A stretch of 11,233 nucleotides of DNA from JBEGQX01 sp041180805 (lineage in GTDB: Bacteria > Planctomycetota > Planctomycetia > Gemmatales > Gemmataceae). Shown here piece after piece: positions 1 through 7,438 of this stretch. The stretch is taken from assembly GCA_041180805.1 (NCBI GenBank), contig JBEGQX010000299.1, positions 1 to 11,233 of the forward strand, read 5' to 3'. The notes below the pieces were generated by a model. It was not told the DNA's origin and made no database searches. It worked only from the letters and a program-made list of their open reading frames with translations. The position numbers were made by a program, and so were the translations under genes. The first letter of the stretch is position 1. Each line of letters starts with the position of its first letter.

Positions 1-86
1 CCTTTGATTGCTTTAACGAGGAAGAGGAAAAGGCTTTGGTTGGTGCCAAAAATGCAGGTATTGATAAAGCCCCGCCTGAAGCCTGA
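1..86 (+). CDS. C-terminal end of an unidentified protein (partial)
   Basis: Reading from base 3, an open frame gives 27 residues, FDCFNEEEEKALVGAKNAG followed by IDKAPPEA, and stops at TGA 84-86. The frame is open to the left edge, so only the tail of the gene is present. The tail is acidic (four consecutive Glu) and its composition looks like a real protein, unlike the Arg/Lys-rich alternative frame over the same bases. A strong hairpin terminator begins 30 bases after the stop, which supports a real gene ending here. It is convergent with the minus-strand genes. I do not recognise the family from so short a piece and assign no function. Confidence 0.55.
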   Translation, partial: FDCFNEEEEKALVGAKNAGIDKAPPEA

Positions 87-116
87 TTCTATCGTTAATT
101 TAGCGTGTTTAATTTT

Positions 117-144
117 AAAAGCCTTCCGAATTCGGGAGGCTTTT
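117..144. terminator. Bidirectional rho-independent terminator
   Basis: Arms at 117-128 (AAAAGCCTTCCG) and 133-144 (CGGGAGGCTTTT) pair over 12 positions with one G-T wobble, closing a four-base loop AATT. Read on either strand the GC-rich stem ends in a run of four T. It lies between the plus-strand gene ending at 86 and the minus-strand GH10-like gene whose TAA occupies 143-145, so it can terminate both convergent transcripts. The stop codon of the minus-strand gene lies largely inside the stem. Confidence 0.85.
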
Positions 145-1606
145 ATCTTAGATGCTTGGTTCGAATTTGGTGGATTTTGGCCAAGCTTTCCTTTGGGGAA
201 CCATCTAGATTCACCAAACCGCAATCTGGATATGGCGTGAAAGCGGAATCTTGAAAATCAACCCATTGGATGGATTGAATATAGCGTTTGCTTAAGGCTA
301 ACGCCGAAAAATTGGTAGCCCAATCTGCTTGGGTTTGTTGGGTTGGAGCACCATGCCATGTGCCCTTGAAGGATTTTGTCTGTACAGCAGAAGGGTAGCC
401 AAGAGTAACCGTTAAAGGCATACCGATGAGGGCATAAAGGTCAAGGATTCTTGAGGTTTCCAAAAGGTCTCTACAGTAAGAACCAGCGTTTCCTGATCCC
501 ATGATAATTTCAATGTCCAGAGCGGCAAGGTTCAGTCCTGCCCGGCAAATATTATCGGCAAAAGTGAATGGGGAAAAATCCCTGCGTTCCTGGCCAATGT
601 ATGATCCCCAGGGGACTCCAATCCCAATAATGGTTTCCAAGGAGTTATTGATCTGTTTTGCGGTCTCTGCAAGCTTGCTGCATATGCGAAAAAGCGTCTC
701 ATCGTTAAGGTCAAGGAATGTTGCGGAGTTCAGGTTGCTGCATACTATCCAGCGGTGAACTTTTGTCTGATATCTTCGGATTACAGCATCAAGGAACTTA
801 ACCATTGCTGTGGCAATTTGGTTTGAGTTCATGGCGGATTGAACAAGCCAATCTGGTAGAGCTTCTTCGATGCCGTTCAGAACAGGCCCGCCAATAACCT
901 CCATGCCAGTTTCAAGGCAGGATTCAACGATACTATCCGATTCAACCCAATTAAATTCGCCTTGTGATATTTCAATGCGTTTCCAGTTAAAGCCTGCTTG
1001 GGCGTGATTGAAGGCCTGTGAATAAAAGCTGGTAGTGGCTTTGTTGAGGGGGTTGGAAACTCGACCTGTAATTCCTGATTCGATGGGTTGATTGTCAGAA
1101 TGTCGAAGGGCGAAGATTTGGGACATGTATTCTTGCATAAGAATGCCTGATGCTTCGTATGCAAGTTCCAAGCTTTTTTGGGCCTGGTAGTTGATTTTGA
1201 TTTTTTGCGTCTCTTGGAAGCATTTGCCAAATTCTAATGTCGCTTTCCTGGCGGCGGCTTGAAGATATTCCGGGATTTTCAATCCACCCATTCCCCAATC
1301 CGCCATGTAGGACCGAAGCTGGTTGATTTTGCCGCGTGCCAACTCCACGAGCAGTTTGTATGGAGTTTCTTTAAGCATCAGGGTGGAGGAAGTGCAGAAG
1401 AATTGTCCAAAATCACCTACCGACCAGTGGCAATTAATCAGGGCGGATTCAGGTTCCTCCCGTTCCACGACAAGATTTTTCCCATGGATGCAAGACTTTG
1501 AATAGAAAGGCATGGTGTCAGGGCCACCTGACAAATAGGAATTCGAGAATTCCTTGATGCTGGCTGCTTCAAGTTCATCGGGTAATTCGAAGGAAAAAAC
1601 GCCCAT
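143..1606 (-). CDS. GH10-fold protein lacking both catalytic glutamates
   Basis: A 487-residue protein. Residues about 195-480 follow the glycoside hydrolase family 10 (endo-1,4-beta-xylanase) fold: an N-terminal block near FNHAQAGFNWKRIEISQGEF (199-218), a VIGGPVLNG...LPDW block (237-253), the WDVVNE-equivalent strand at W286, the ITELD-equivalent strand at 397-403, and a C-terminal WVDFQDSAF...GLVNLDGSPKESL block (448-475). In active GH10 enzymes these strands carry the acid/base Glu in WDVVNE and the nucleophile Glu in ITELD. Here they read WIVCSNL (Asn291 at the Glu position) and LTVTLGY (Leu402). The two sites are 111 residues apart, close to the usual spacing, so the alignment is credible. 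Residues 1-190 form a separate N-terminal region with a conserved-looking PYKLLVELARGKINQLRS segment. There is no signal peptide. The ATG at 1606 has AAGGA ten bases upstream. Xylanase activity is therefore unlikely; a binding or structural role, or an altered mechanism, is inferred. It is last in the leftward gene run. Confidence 0.75.
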   Translation of the reverse strand: MGVFSFELPDELEAASIKEFSNSYLSGGPDTMPFYSKSCIHGKNLVVEREEPESALINCHWSVGDFGQFFCTSSTLMLKETPYKLLVELARGKINQLRSYMADWGMGGLKIPEYLQAAARKATLEFGKCFQETQKIKINYQAQKSLELAYEASGILMQEYMSQIFALRHSDNQPIESGITGRVSNPLNKATTSFYSQAFNHAQAGFNWKRIEISQGEFNWVESDSIVESCLETGMEVIGGPVLNGIEEALPDWLVQSAMNSNQIATAMVKFLDAVIRRYQTKVHRWIVCSNLNSATFLDLNDETLFRICSKLAETAKQINNSLETIIGIGVPWGSYIGQERRDFSPFTFADNICRAGLNLAALDIEIIMGSGNAGSYCRDLLETSRILDLYALIGMPLTVTLGYPSAVQTKSFKGTWHGAPTQQTQADWATNFSALALSKRYIQSIQWVDFQDSAFTPYPDCGLVNLDGSPKESLAKIHQIRTKHLR

Positions 1607-1684
1607 TCTCTGTAGATCCTTTTCACTTCTGAATAGGCTATCTTATGAGCAAAATGTCGCAAAAGCGATGGTTTTCGGCCGATT
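1607..1684 (-). other. Gap between lpxI and the GH10-like gene
   Basis: This 78-base spacer holds a Shine-Dalgarno sequence (AAAAGGA, ten bases before the ATG at 1606) and a weak hairpin with four-base arms (TCGC/GCGA) at 1657-1668. No T-run follows the hairpin, so it is not a convincing terminator. I see no clear -35/-10 pair. The gap could contain a promoter for the last gene, but the sequence does not prove one. Confidence 0.3.
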
Positions 1685-2596
1685 TCAAGAACTCAAAAGG
1701 TTTGCAATACTCTCATCCGTCAATGAAATGATGGAAATTCCGTAGCTGTTCGCTAAATCGATGGTTTTTTGCTCATCCAGAATAATGGTTTGGCCGGCTT
1801 CAATTGCGAGAACCTTGCCCTTTGCTTTGTGGATAGATTCGATAGTTCCAGTCCCAATGGTGGGAACATCAAACCTACGATCCTGATTTGGTTTCGCCAC
1901 CTTTACGACCACAAAACCGCCGGCTTTACATAATTCCCCTGCCCTTAGGATATTTTTGTCGGTTCCTTCAACGGCCTCTACTGCCAGTACAGAAAGATCT
2001 TTGATAACAATGCTTTGTCCTATATCAAGCCTACCCATCTCCCGTGCTATGGGCCATCCAAATGCAATGTCTTTATTTTCCTGCACAGAAAGTTTACGGC
2101 TGGTGAGTAATCCTGGTTTCACGAGAATCTCCGGACAAAAGTCCAATGCGGAGGCAAATTCCAAACCATCCCTGTTAAATTCGGCAATGACAGAAAGTAG
2201 AAGGGTGTCATCCTTGTTGTCTTTTCGGTTGCGCATATACCAAAATAGAATGGTTCGGAAGTCTGGCAAAAGATTGAAAATCTTCCAAGGCTTATAGATG
2301 ATGTTTGATTTGTGGAATTTTCCCGCCATTACCACCTGATGCACGCCCTGATTTTTGAAATACCGGATCATTTTTCCCATTTTGGCCGCGCCACACCAAT
2401 AAAAATCATGAACATGAGGTTTTAATTCCTCCGACGCCATATCTTTCAAGGCTGCGCAGGAAACTTTATATCCAAGGTTGCGTGCGGATTGGGCAAAAAC
2501 TAACGGGAAAGTTCCGTAACCAGCTATTAAACCAATGGGAATGTTGGTGTCAGGTTTTACAAAAGGCAAAGTTGTGGGATGAACGGCGTTTTCCAT
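1685..2596 (-). CDS. lpxI: UDP-2,3-diacylglucosamine pyrophosphatase LpxI
   Basis: A 303-residue member of the LpxI (DUF1009) family, which hydrolyses UDP-2,3-diacylglucosamine to 2,3-diacylglucosamine 1-phosphate and UMP in lipid A synthesis, replacing the unrelated LpxH of E. coli. Family motifs are present in order: GLIAGYGTFP (22-31) in the N-terminal domain, AGKFHK (91-96), a DDTLLLSVIAEFNRDG helix (129-144), AVEAVEGTDKNILRAG (205-220) and VKVAKPNQDRRFDVPTIG (231-248). The Asp-rich QDRRFD segment lies in the region expected to hold the catalytic aspartate of the family. The protein has about 20 residues before GLIAG, slightly more than usual, and no signal peptide, consistent with a cytosolic or membrane-peripheral enzyme. 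The ATG at 2596 has no clear Shine-Dalgarno but lies only nine bases after the lpxD stop, so translation is probably coupled to lpxD. Confidence 0.93.
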   Translation of the reverse strand: MENAVHPTTLPFVKPDTNIPIGLIAGYGTFPLVFAQSARNLGYKVSCAALKDMASEELKPHVHDFYWCGAAKMGKMIRYFKNQGVHQVVMAGKFHKSNIIYKPWKIFNLLPDFRTILFWYMRNRKDNKDDTLLLSVIAEFNRDGLEFASALDFCPEILVKPGLLTSRKLSVQENKDIAFGWPIAREMGRLDIGQSIVIKDLSVLAVEAVEGTDKNILRAGELCKAGGFVVVKVAKPNQDRRFDVPTIGTGTIESIHKAKGKVLAIEAGQTIILDEQKTIDLANSYGISIISLTDESIANLLSS

Positions 2597-2605
2597 GGCC
2601 AGATT

Positions 2606-3625
2606 TTAATCGGATAATTTTAATGCTTGTTTGAGTTTTTTGACATCCTTGCACAGTTCCGGGAGTTTTTCGAGGCTTAGCAAAATCTTTTTTTCATCTC
2701 TTTCAGGTCTTGCTGGAGCACCAAGTAGCTTTTCACCCGCAGTAACATCTCTCATTAGTCCTGAACGTGCCCCAATAACCACCCTTTCACCAATGTTTAA
2801 ATGGTCTGCCAGTCCAGCCTGCCCTGCAATAACAACATAATCGCCCGTAGAACAAGACCCGGCTATCCCAACCTGGCTGACAAATAGGTTGTGCTTACCA
2901 ATCTGGCAGTTGTGGCCAATTTGCACAAGGTTGTCGATTTTGCTTCCCTCCCCAATAAGAGTTGTTCCAAAAGTGCTTCGATCTATGGTGGTGCAGGCGC
3001 CTATTTCGACGCAGTCTTGCAGTACAACATTTCCCAATTGGGGTACTTTGATATGTTTTCCATCGGTCAGGCGATAACCGAATCCATCCGCACCAATCAC
3101 TGCATTCGCGTGAATGATGACTTCATTGCCTGCAATGCACTCATCGTAAAAAACAACGTTTGGAAAAATAGTACAGTTGTTTCCAATTTTGCACTTGCGG
3201 CCAATCACCGCACCTGAATGAATGGTGCAATTATCACCAATGATGGTTCCCTCTCCAATTCTGGCGAAGGCCATGATTGTGCAACCGTTGCCAAGCTTTA
3301 CCCCCTCGCCAATTTGTGCCATTGGGGATACACCATTGGGGTAATCTGGAAGGGGCGGTTTCATATATAGTGCAATTTTTATGAAAGCCTGCAAAGCATC
3401 TTTTACAATGATTTGTGTCTTATTGCAGGAGGGAATTTCTTCCTGAACAATCGCCACTTTGGAATCAGAATCAAGGAATTGTCTGTTGTATTTTGGGTTT
3501 TCAACAAATGTTATGGAAGAACTTGTTGCGTTTGTAAGACTTGTGGCGGTGGAAACCTTAATGGTATCATCGCCAACTAATTTACCTTCCACCATTTTGG
3601 CTATTTCAAAAGTAGATACAACCAC
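2606..3625 (-). CDS. lpxD: UDP-3-O-acylglucosamine N-acyltransferase LpxD
   Basis: A 339-residue protein that transfers a 3-hydroxyacyl chain from acyl carrier protein to the 2-amine of UDP-3-O-acylglucosamine, the third step of lipid A synthesis. Residues 1-95 match the N-terminal uridine-binding domain (SITFVENPKY at 37-46). Residues about 100-300 are a left-handed parallel beta-helix of imperfect hexapeptide repeats (for example IGEGVKLGNGCTI, IGDNCTI). The LpxD signature GADGFGY is at 178-184, and His238 in NLVQIGHN corresponds to the catalytic His of E. coli LpxD (His239). A charged C-terminal helix (310-339) fits the ACP-contacting end. Length is typical. The start is GTG at 3625, with AAGG five bases upstream and a longer GGAAGG element about ten bases upstream. 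lpxI follows after nine bases, a usual pairing in bacteria that use LpxI. Confidence 0.95.
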   Translation of the reverse strand: MVVSTFEIAKMVEGKLVGDDTIKVSTATSLTNATSSSITFVENPKYNRQFLDSDSKVAIVQEEIPSCNKTQIIVKDALQAFIKIALYMKPPLPDYPNGVSPMAQIGEGVKLGNGCTIMAFARIGEGTIIGDNCTIHSGAVIGRKCKIGNNCTIFPNVVFYDECIAGNEVIIHANAVIGADGFGYRLTDGKHIKVPQLGNVVLQDCVEIGACTTIDRSTFGTTLIGEGSKIDNLVQIGHNCQIGKHNLFVSQVGIAGSCSTGDYVVIAGQAGLADHLNIGERVVIGARSGLMRDVTAGEKLLGAPARPERDEKKILLSLEKLPELCKDVKKLKQALKLSD

Positions 3626-3717
3626 TTAAGCCTTACCTTCCTTGGCATGCTTTGAATCCAAATCTGATTTTGGATGGTAACCATTTGGGCAATTTGGGGC
3701 AACCCCGATTGGACTTG
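3626..3717 (-). promoter_or_regulatory. Spacer before lpxD with an inverted repeat
   Basis: This 92-base spacer is the longest in the minus-strand run. It holds an inverted repeat with seven-base arms ATCCAAA (3656-3662) and TTTGGAT (3669-3675) around a six-base loop, a small GGGG/CCCC hairpin close to the previous stop codon, and a Shine-Dalgarno element for lpxD. The repeat lies about 30 to 50 bases upstream of the GTG. It may be an operator, an attenuator or part of a lipid A operon promoter, but no convincing -35/-10 pair was found and there is no T-run, so it is not a clear terminator. Confidence 0.3.
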
Positions 3718-4917
3718 TCACGGTTGCTTTGGAACGAGTTTGTAAAGGTCTCCTTTGAGAGTTCCTATGAAAATGCCATCCCTGCAAAAAATAGGTGAGC
3801 CGGCGATTTCTCCCCCAAGATTGATTTTTTGCAATATTTTCCCATCTGAAAGATTCGCAAGATAAAGGTTTCCATCGAAAGAGCCAAATACGACAGTCTC
3901 ATTCATAACCAAAGGCGATGAATCAATTTTTCCATCTGTCAAAATGGACCATCTTTCCTTTCCGTCCTTCCGATTGATTGCGTGCAGTTTTCTGTCTCGT
4001 CCCCCTACGATAATAAGGGTGTCCGTGATTGCGCAAGAACTGAAGAAGGGTTGTGCGCGCTTTTCTGGTTGATAATTCCAAGTGATTTTGGGGCTTTTCC
4101 AATCTATGCCAAGGACATTATTGGACATTGTTCCCACGAATAGTTCATGGCCAGAAACAGCGGCAGTGGCGCCAGTTTGTCCTCCAAGGTCAAGGGAGGA
4201 AAGTTCTTTGCCGGTTTTTGCATCTATCACATGTAATGTGCTGTCACAACCCGCTGCAAAGGTTTTGCCTTCTTTTATCGCACAAGAACCAAAGAACGGA
4301 CCATCCATTTTGAATTTCCAGACTTCCTTGCCATTCTGGTCGAGGCAGTAAAGGTGTTCATCCTGACTGCCTATTAAAATCTGGTTCTCATGAAAATTCG
4401 CTCCACCGGATATTTCGCCATTGGTTTTGAAGGTCCAGGCGGACTTGCCATTTTCAAGATTTAACGAATGGAATCCACCATCCATATCACCAATGTAAAT
4501 GAAGTTATTTAATATGCTTGGCGTGGCTTTTATTGGTCCGGCCTTGGTGCTCCATATTTCCTTTCCGGTGTTTTCATCCAGACAATAAACCTTTTCATCC
4601 ATGCAGCCAAAAATCACCTTGCCTTTGGCGCAAGAAGCTGTCCCCTCAATTGCATCCTTGCAGGAAAATTTCCATTTAACCTCCAGGGGAAGAGCTATAC
4701 TTTTTTTTAAGAAACCCGTTTGCGCGGAATCCCCGCGAAACAACAGCCAGTCATCCTGATTTTTATCGGGTGATTGGGAGTAAGAGGACGGTGAAAACAG
4801 TGTGAAATATGCCAATAAAGCGAGCGAGAGAGATAAAAAAATCAATGCATTGCTTCGTGATATAATTCCAGAATTTCGCGTTGGGAAACTTCCCGTGGAT
4901 TGAATTTGGCGGTCCAT
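3718..4917 (-). CDS. Exported BamB-like (PQQ-like) beta-propeller protein
   Basis: A protein of 399 residues if it starts at ATG 4917. A hydrophobic segment (ALIFLSLSLALLAYFTLF, about residues 24-41) followed by SPSSYSQ looks like a signal peptide or N-terminal anchor; no lipobox Cys is visible. The rest is made of PQQ-like propeller repeats with the typical 'D..TGK..W' turn: VYCLDENTGKEIW, FHSLNLENGKSAW, LYCLDQNGKEVW, LHVIDAKTGKELS, VLGIDWKSPKITW, LHAINRKDGKERW, LYLANLSDGKILQ and a final LYKL strand, which suggests about eight blades as in BamB. I see no dehydrogenase features, so a scaffold or binding role is more likely than a quinoprotein enzyme. Start choice is uncertain. ATG 4917 has GAGGAGG ten bases upstream but overlaps the alcohol dehydrogenase gene by 76 bases. 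TTG 4845 would overlap its TGA by two bases (TTGA) and give a very short signal-peptide n-region. ATG 4971 would overlap by 130 bases. Confidence 0.82.
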   Translation of the reverse strand: MDRQIQSTGSFPTRNSGIISRSNALIFLSLSLALLAYFTLFSPSSYSQSPDKNQDDWLLFRGDSAQTGFLKKSIALPLEVKWKFSCKDAIEGTASCAKGKVIFGCMDEKVYCLDENTGKEIWSTKAGPIKATPSILNNFIYIGDMDGGFHSLNLENGKSAWTFKTNGEISGGANFHENQILIGSQDEHLYCLDQNGKEVWKFKMDGPFFGSCAIKEGKTFAAGCDSTLHVIDAKTGKELSSLDLGGQTGATAAVSGHELFVGTMSNNVLGIDWKSPKITWNYQPEKRAQPFFSSCAITDTLIIVGGRDRKLHAINRKDGKERWSILTDGKIDSSPLVMNETVVFGSFDGNLYLANLSDGKILQKINLGGEIAGSPIFCRDGIFIGTLKGDLYKLVPKQP

Positions 4918-5987
4918 TGCTCGGATGCCTCCTCGGCTAAAAGATCGAGAATTCCGTGCGAGACTCCGCATTCATGCAAATTTGCTGGCAGTCCCGCTAA
5001 GGATGTAAACTCTTTCACCTTTTCCGCAAGAAAATGCCCTGGGGATATTTCATCACTGTTTTCGTTTAAATCGGAGGCCAGATCCGCATAAAGATTATCA
5101 CATACCTTGGCATTAAACTTTAGAACATGGGGTAATAGTATTCCGATAGCGATACCGTGCGGAATCCCATAATGGGCAGTAAGCGGATTTGCGCAGGAAT
5201 GGCAAACTCCCAGCATGGAATTTTCGATTGAGCAACCTGCCAAATGCGCCCCTAGTTGCATATGGCCTCTTGCGATAATATCTGTGGGAGAAGAAAGAAC
5301 GGTGGGGAAATTTCGCGACAGCAATTGCCACGCCTGACGGGCAAAAGTCTGGGAGATTACGGTATGTTTTTTAGAAACATAAGACTCAAGGGCGTGTGCG
5401 ACTGCGTCTATTCCAGTGGCGGCGGTGATGATCCTAGGTTGTGAAACCGTTAGTTCAGGGTCAAGAATGCAAACTTTAAAAGCCGCCTTTTTGTCTCCAC
5501 AGGCCATTTTAAGATGCGTGCTTGAATCGGTGATAAGCGCAAAAGATTGGGCTTCACTTCCGGTACCAGAAGTTGTGGGAATACCAATGGAAGGGAGCAT
5601 GGGTTTTTTGGCCAACCCAATCCCTTGATAATCCCGCATTTTGCCGCCATTAGTGAGGAGAAAGTTAATTCCCTTGGCACAGTCCATGGAACTACCACCG
5701 CCTAACGCGATGATCAGGTCGATTTGCTTTCCATTAAGGAATTTGGTTCCCCGAATAACGTGGTGTTCTTCAGGGTTTTCTTCAACATCTGTGAAAAGAA
5801 GATGCTTAATACCAGCATCGTCAAGAATTTTGATAGCTTTTTCGGTGTGCCCTGCTCGAACTATCCCGGGATCTGAAACCAATAGGACATTTTTCGCACT
5901 GAACTCCGCGCAAATCTTTCCCAGTTGCTGTATGGAACCGCTACCAAAAACAACCCTGTTTAGAGGGGTGTAATCAAAGGACTTCAC
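4842..5987 (-). CDS. Iron-containing (group III) alcohol dehydrogenase
   Basis: A cytosolic NAD(P)-dependent, metal-dependent alcohol dehydrogenase of the FucO/AdhB type. With a GTG start at 5987 it has 381 residues, the usual family length, and begins MKSFDYTPLNRVVFGSGS, the normal N-terminal strand. The nucleotide-binding GGGSSMDCAK is at 96-105 and TTSGTGSE at 138-145. The four metal ligands are all present: Asp194 and His198 (GIDAVAHALES), His263 (GVCHSCANPL) and His277 (YGIPHG), at numbers close to those of E. coli FucO. The C-terminal FNPREVSQREILELYHEA block is also typical. The GTG lies one base after the TGA of the aldehyde dehydrogenase gene and has AAAAAGGA ten bases upstream, whereas the longer ATG at 6050 lacks a good Shine-Dalgarno and adds a low-complexity 21-residue extension. 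In context it probably reduces the aldehyde made by the preceding enzyme to an alcohol, although the reverse direction cannot be excluded. Confidence 0.92.
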   Translation of the reverse strand: MKSFDYTPLNRVVFGSGSIQQLGKICAEFSAKNVLLVSDPGIVRAGHTEKAIKILDDAGIKHLLFTDVEENPEEHHVIRGTKFLNGKQIDLIIALGGGSSMDCAKGINFLLTNGGKMRDYQGIGLAKKPMLPSIGIPTTSGTGSEAQSFALITDSSTHLKMACGDKKAAFKVCILDPELTVSQPRIITAATGIDAVAHALESYVSKKHTVISQTFARQAWQLLSRNFPTVLSSPTDIIARGHMQLGAHLAGCSIENSMLGVCHSCANPLTAHYGIPHGIAIGILLPHVLKFNAKVCDNLYADLASDLNENSDEISPGHFLAEKVKEFTSLAGLPANLHECGVSHGILDLLAEEASEQWTAKFNPREVSQREILELYHEAMH

Positions 5988-5988
5988 C

Positions 5989-7413
5989 TCAGAATGATCC
6001 TTTTTGGAAGGCTCTTTGCTTGTAGAGGTGTGTAAATAAGTTGCCTTCATGGGGTTGATCCCAGGTTAAGCGGTTCGTGGGAAGTGGTCCCATGTTCAAT
6101 CTGTCTATGTGCGTGCAATTTAGCAATTCCTTGCAAAATGCCGGGTCTTCCGTGATAGCTGTCGCAACTAGAGTTGGACCAATTAATTTTAACATATCAG
6201 ATTGAGGGCACTCAACCACACTTGCGTAAGGGAACAGAAATTCCTTGTTTGCCAGAGGGTGATCATGAGATTCACATAAAATGATGGCAGGAAGAAGCCA
6301 TCCACATCTTCCCTCTTTCACAAGGCGTGGTGTTCCTCGAACTTGTTCGGTCACATCGGTTGCCCCGGGTGTTTTAAGCAAATTATCGATCATGCCAGAA
6401 ATGCGATCAGGAATGTCAGGATTGGCAAATGCGGAAACCTCTGCATTTGGATCATCCCATGGCCTGGCCTTGATTTTCGCAAGTTTTTCAGAAAGGGCCT
6501 GAGCTATTTCTTTGCCATGAGATGGAGTCCATACTGCGGAGGCGTTGACACAAGCACGGCCCCCATTCGCAGCAATAGAGTCTGCGATTACATCAATATA
6601 GTCTTTCCAGTGTTTAACCCTGTCTTCACCAATAATCACCTTGCTGAAACCAGGACCGTGCAATTCAACCCGGTGATCATTCTTGTAAGGATCTGTGGTG
6701 GTGCTATCGCCAAAAAGCATGCTTCTTCCGCATGCTCGAAGGATTTCGCCGGCACCCGCATGATCTGTCGGACAGAAATTCAATGCGGAAGCTGGAATAC
6801 CTGCTTTTAGCATGGCTTGAATAACCCGAAACGGTGTCCAGGGTTCTTCCCTGCCAGGCTTCAAAACCATGGGCATTTTCAAAGCAACAGTTGGCGCCCA
6901 AAGGGAGTGAACTCCGGGGGAGTTACTAGGCAAAATAGCGCCAAAAGACTCACAGGTGGGAACAAAGCATACCGTCCTACCATCGTGAGTGCCGTAACCT
7001 GTGTCAAGAACGGATAAATCAAGACCTCTGGTTAACCCACCAAGGACAGTGTCGATGTTTTCCAGAACATACTGAACCTTCTGGGCGTTTCTTCGACAAA
7101 ACACCATCGGAGATCCAGTGGTTGCGGAAAGGCAACGGATATAATCATCAAACGATTGCGAGGAATCTCCGCAAGGAAGAGTGTCTTCAGCAAAAATTTT
7201 ACCTGCTTGCTTTACCATTGCATGGAGCTTGGCAATCGGTATAGCTGCAAGCTCATTCCTGGCGTCCAGCATTTTCGAAACATCTCGAATTATCTGGCTG
7301 CCATTTATTTGACTGATTTCGGCCACTGGTTCGCCAGTAACGTGGTGAACAATTTGAACCTTGGCAAGGCTTGTGTATGGCTTGCCAAGTCTTAATGCGG
7401 GAATCTGGATCAT
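5989..7413 (-). CDS. Aldehyde dehydrogenase-superfamily acyl reductase
   Basis: A 474-residue protein of the aldehyde dehydrogenase superfamily. Visible landmarks: the oxyanion Asn164 in LPSNSPG, the cofactor Lys185 in VLKPG, FGDST (234-238) at the place of the usual FTGST turn, Glu250 in VELHGPG replacing the ELGG motif, the catalytic Cys288 in NGGRACVNAS, and KEFLFP (390-395) for EEIFGP. All key catalytic residues are kept, but several motifs diverge from ordinary aldehyde oxidases. With an adenylating enzyme encoded just before and an alcohol dehydrogenase just after, the likely direction is reduction of an activated acyl group to an aldehyde via an acyl-Cys thioester, as proposed for EhpG or performed by LuxC. 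This is inferred from context. The ATG at 7413 lies 25 bases after the stop of the upstream gene and has no strong Shine-Dalgarno. The protein has no signal peptide, so it is cytosolic. Confidence 0.85.
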   Translation of the reverse strand: MIQIPALRLGKPYTSLAKVQIVHHVTGEPVAEISQINGSQIIRDVSKMLDARNELAAIPIAKLHAMVKQAGKIFAEDTLPCGDSSQSFDDYIRCLSATTGSPMVFCRRNAQKVQYVLENIDTVLGGLTRGLDLSVLDTGYGTHDGRTVCFVPTCESFGAILPSNSPGVHSLWAPTVALKMPMVLKPGREEPWTPFRVIQAMLKAGIPASALNFCPTDHAGAGEILRACGRSMLFGDSTTTDPYKNDHRVELHGPGFSKVIIGEDRVKHWKDYIDVIADSIAANGGRACVNASAVWTPSHGKEIAQALSEKLAKIKARPWDDPNAEVSAFANPDIPDRISGMIDNLLKTPGATDVTEQVRGTPRLVKEGRCGWLLPAIILCESHDHPLANKEFLFPYASVVECPQSDMLKLIGPTLVATAITEDPAFCKELLNCTHIDRLNMGPLPTNRLTWDQPHEGNLFTHLYKQRAFQKGSF

Positions 7414-7438
7414 GATGATTGATACCTAAATTGATTTT

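Noticed and set aside
4..240. 78-residue open frame on the plus strand at the left edge
   Set aside because: It runs through the hairpin terminator and into the GH10-like gene, its product is Arg/Lys-rich with no recognisable domain, and a different frame over bases 3-86 looks like a real protein end.
877..1230. 117-residue minus-strand frame within the GH10-like gene
   Set aside because: It is nested in another frame of a gene with a recognisable fold; the Lys/Ser/Pro-rich composition is typical of a shadow frame.
1657..1668. Small hairpin after lpxI as a terminator
   Set aside because: The stem is only four base pairs and is not followed by a T-run.
2891..3217. 108-residue plus-strand frame antisense to lpxD
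   Set aside because: It is opposite the repetitive hexapeptide region of lpxD, where repeats readily give open antisense frames.
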